Positions 58,001 to 61,000 of a DNA stretch of 64,000 bases are shown in pieces; the stretch's first letter is position 1, and each line of letters opens with the position of its first letter. A model generated the notes under the pieces. It saw only the letters and a program-made list of their open reading frames with translations, did no database searches and was not told the origin of the DNA. Made by a program: the position numbers and the translations under genes. The stretch is from contig NC_088323.1 in assembly GCF_910592395.1 (NCBI RefSeq), positions 3,412,001-3,476,000 on the forward strand, read 5' to 3'. The stretch comes from Lineus longissimus (Eukaryota; Nemertea; Pilidiophora; Heteronemertea; Lineidae).

Positions 58001-61000
58001 CAGACTAGAATATAAAGACATGGAATTGCACGCTCATATAAAACATTAAACACTCCAAGGAATATGCCCAATTTACGCACTGCATCATTTCTGCACTTTC
58101 AAGCGATTCTATCTGTAACAATTTAACTTTAAATTTAAAAAATCCACTTTGCTGTGTTCAGGAACTCTAAAATCCTGTGCGCTGTACGTCAATAAGCTAA
58201 TAGACACATTTAGCACATATAATGTTCAGGCTGAAGAAATATCCTGAATTTAGCCGAATTCCAACATTTCTGTGCTAATTTACCTTTCTTCCAATATTCA
58301 AGTGAGTCTAAGATTAGGATCATTTCGAGCATATTGATTCCGACAAGCATAAAATGCTAAGACATATAACAGAAACTGTGGTAATGGTGATGTCACCAAA
58401 CTTGGATACTTATGTCAGGAACAATCATAATATTTCTTTTTCCTGGAAATACCGCTTGTATCACCAGCTTACCGTGTTTGGGCGTCGTTGTGTATGGTGT
58501 AATCGTCGACCCTGCGTAAATATGATGAATCTTTAATTAACCCAATAAATAGGAGTAGGCCTACTGTTTTGAGAAATTATCTGAGAATTTGACGTTCATT
58601 ACAAAAAAAAAAATTCTGACATATCATATTGTCACAAGCGCTGAGGGGCCTGCTTTGTCCGTACAAACATTCACAAAGAGACACGTAGCACGGTATCAAC
58701 AGATAATCTCGCCGCTCGGAGCATACGGTAATTGGTCGAAGATGGCAGTTATACTCGCTAAAAAGACGAGTCGGGAATCGAAGAGTAAGCCCATCCAAGA
58801 AAATGAGTCTTTAATAAGGAGAGCCTCGAACGTAGTACAGTGTTGATAAAAGCATTTATTAGGCACAAACTAATTACATGAAGGAAAGTTGAGTGCTATA
58901 TGAGATCGCAAATTTCACATCATTAGACCTGATAGAAGCAACAAACATACATCGTTTTTAATAAGTGGCGACAGGTGAAGAAATAAAGGAACTATTCATG
59001 ACAAACGTAAAGCGAGCACTGCAATCATGGCCCAAAACGTTTTATTAGATTTTTGCTGAAAGTCATGTAGGAATTATCATTCAGCACGATGTAATCATAT
59101 ATTTGCGAGCATGAAATACTCCCGTTTACAGCAGTCACTTGCACCCACTCCAGTTTGCCATCACCGATTTAGAAGCTGCACAATGCATCAGTTTCTGCTC
59201 TAAAATTGCTTGGCCTATCGGGAAAAAAGTAGCTGGCAGTGCGGAAACTGTGCAAGGCGTGTTTGTGTTTACAGATCAACTGTCCTCACAGGGAATATCG
59301 AGAATATATATATAATAGAAGTGCTGGTTTAAATGCCCAGAGACAGGGTGTACTTGTAATGCAATGTGCAGATTAACGAAATGTTTCTCTTACCTGGTGT
59401 GATAGATACACTTGAAGCTGAATAGGAATATAATTATTCAATTATATTTTTGGAATAAAAAATTGAGCAATATTAAGTTGAGATTTATTAGCTCTATAAA
59501 AAGGTGATTGTCATTCAGCAAATAGGAAATTGTTTTTTCCAAAATGACACTGATTTAGTGTAGGAGGAAACCGGAGGCTCTAGAGGTAAATCATGCTGTC
59601 AGAATGGGCCTTGATCACTAGTAACTCGACTAATTATAGTAATAATGATAACATTAGGGGACTGGTCAGTCTTATGTTAATTCAGGGGATCGTGTCAACG
59701 TTGATGCATCTATGAATGCCCCATTATTTGGATAAGGAAAGCCGGATATTTCCAAAACGTTTAGGGCCTAAATTCTTTGAAGCTTTACCTTTTTCAGAAT
59801 CTGTTTTGAGAATTCATTACATATAGCTTGCTGCTTATTACACCTTTTTATATCTGCAAGGCAGGGCAAAGGAATCAAATGTTCTTTAACCAGCCGGAGG
59901 TTCAAATTCTTAATCGACAAAAGACAAAATTCCTCTTAAATAACTTATGAACAGCAGTTCCGATGAAAGTTGTGATGTCGGAAAGTTGATTGTGAACAAT
60001 CTTATGATAATATCAAAAACATGTACTTACTTGATACGACTATTGTTGGTTCTGTTGGTGGCACCGTTGGCCCTCCTGTTTGTTCCTTAGGAGGTGAAAC
60101 TAAAAGTGAAAAGAATACCATACAATACTCAGGGTAACTGATATATCTTTAACTTTCCGTTTAAATAGCGATCAAGCTGTCCTTGATTAACACTGAAGAA
60201 GCAACAAGCTATGTTTTAGATAATCATGATTTGCTACTTACCATGGCATTTCAATGGCCTTATCAGTATATTTCCATTGCCACTGGTTCCGATCTTGACA
60301 AAAATAGCCTCAATATATACGACATTTTCTTTTGGTGGTTCGAATAGAATTTGTGTTTGTTCACCAGTTTTGATTCCCTTATTTACTTCACCAGTTATCT
60401 GAATTACGAAAGATGATATTCAAGATTAAAAGTTTAAATGCACATTTCAGCTCGAATCCTAAGGAAATGAGGTGATACGACCAGGGTTCAAACAGGCGAA
60501 CCTTCCAGTGAGAGTTCGACACATTAACCAGTACGTCACCGCACTCAACTTGTGCTGAGAATGCTTTTAGAATTTGCGTCGGATTGAGAGAATAGTCAAA
60601 AGTGTACAGTTAAAGAAGGGGTAAATATCACAGAGAAATTTCTCTCGGTTTTTAGCAGTCCTTGAGAAGTAGCCCATGAGGCTAAAATCAGCTAAAGAAG
60701 TGTAGCAGTTGCTTTAATTTACAACAATGCATTGCTCGTTACCAATAATTATCAGAAGAATGCACGACTTACGTAGATTTTTTTTAATCCCACAGCAGCT
60801 TGCGGCTGGCCTATCTCGAACTTAACTAGGTTGTATTTCGCGATTTCAATCTCCAGTCCCATCAGAGTTATCGGCGTCATTTTAATCTTGAGTATGATAA
60901 GCGGGGTGTCAATGGATACTCCACTGTCCAGTGATGCTTTGTCAATCTTTTCCAGACCGCGACCGTCTGGCAGAACTTCTAATGTGGTCAAGTTGTGAGT

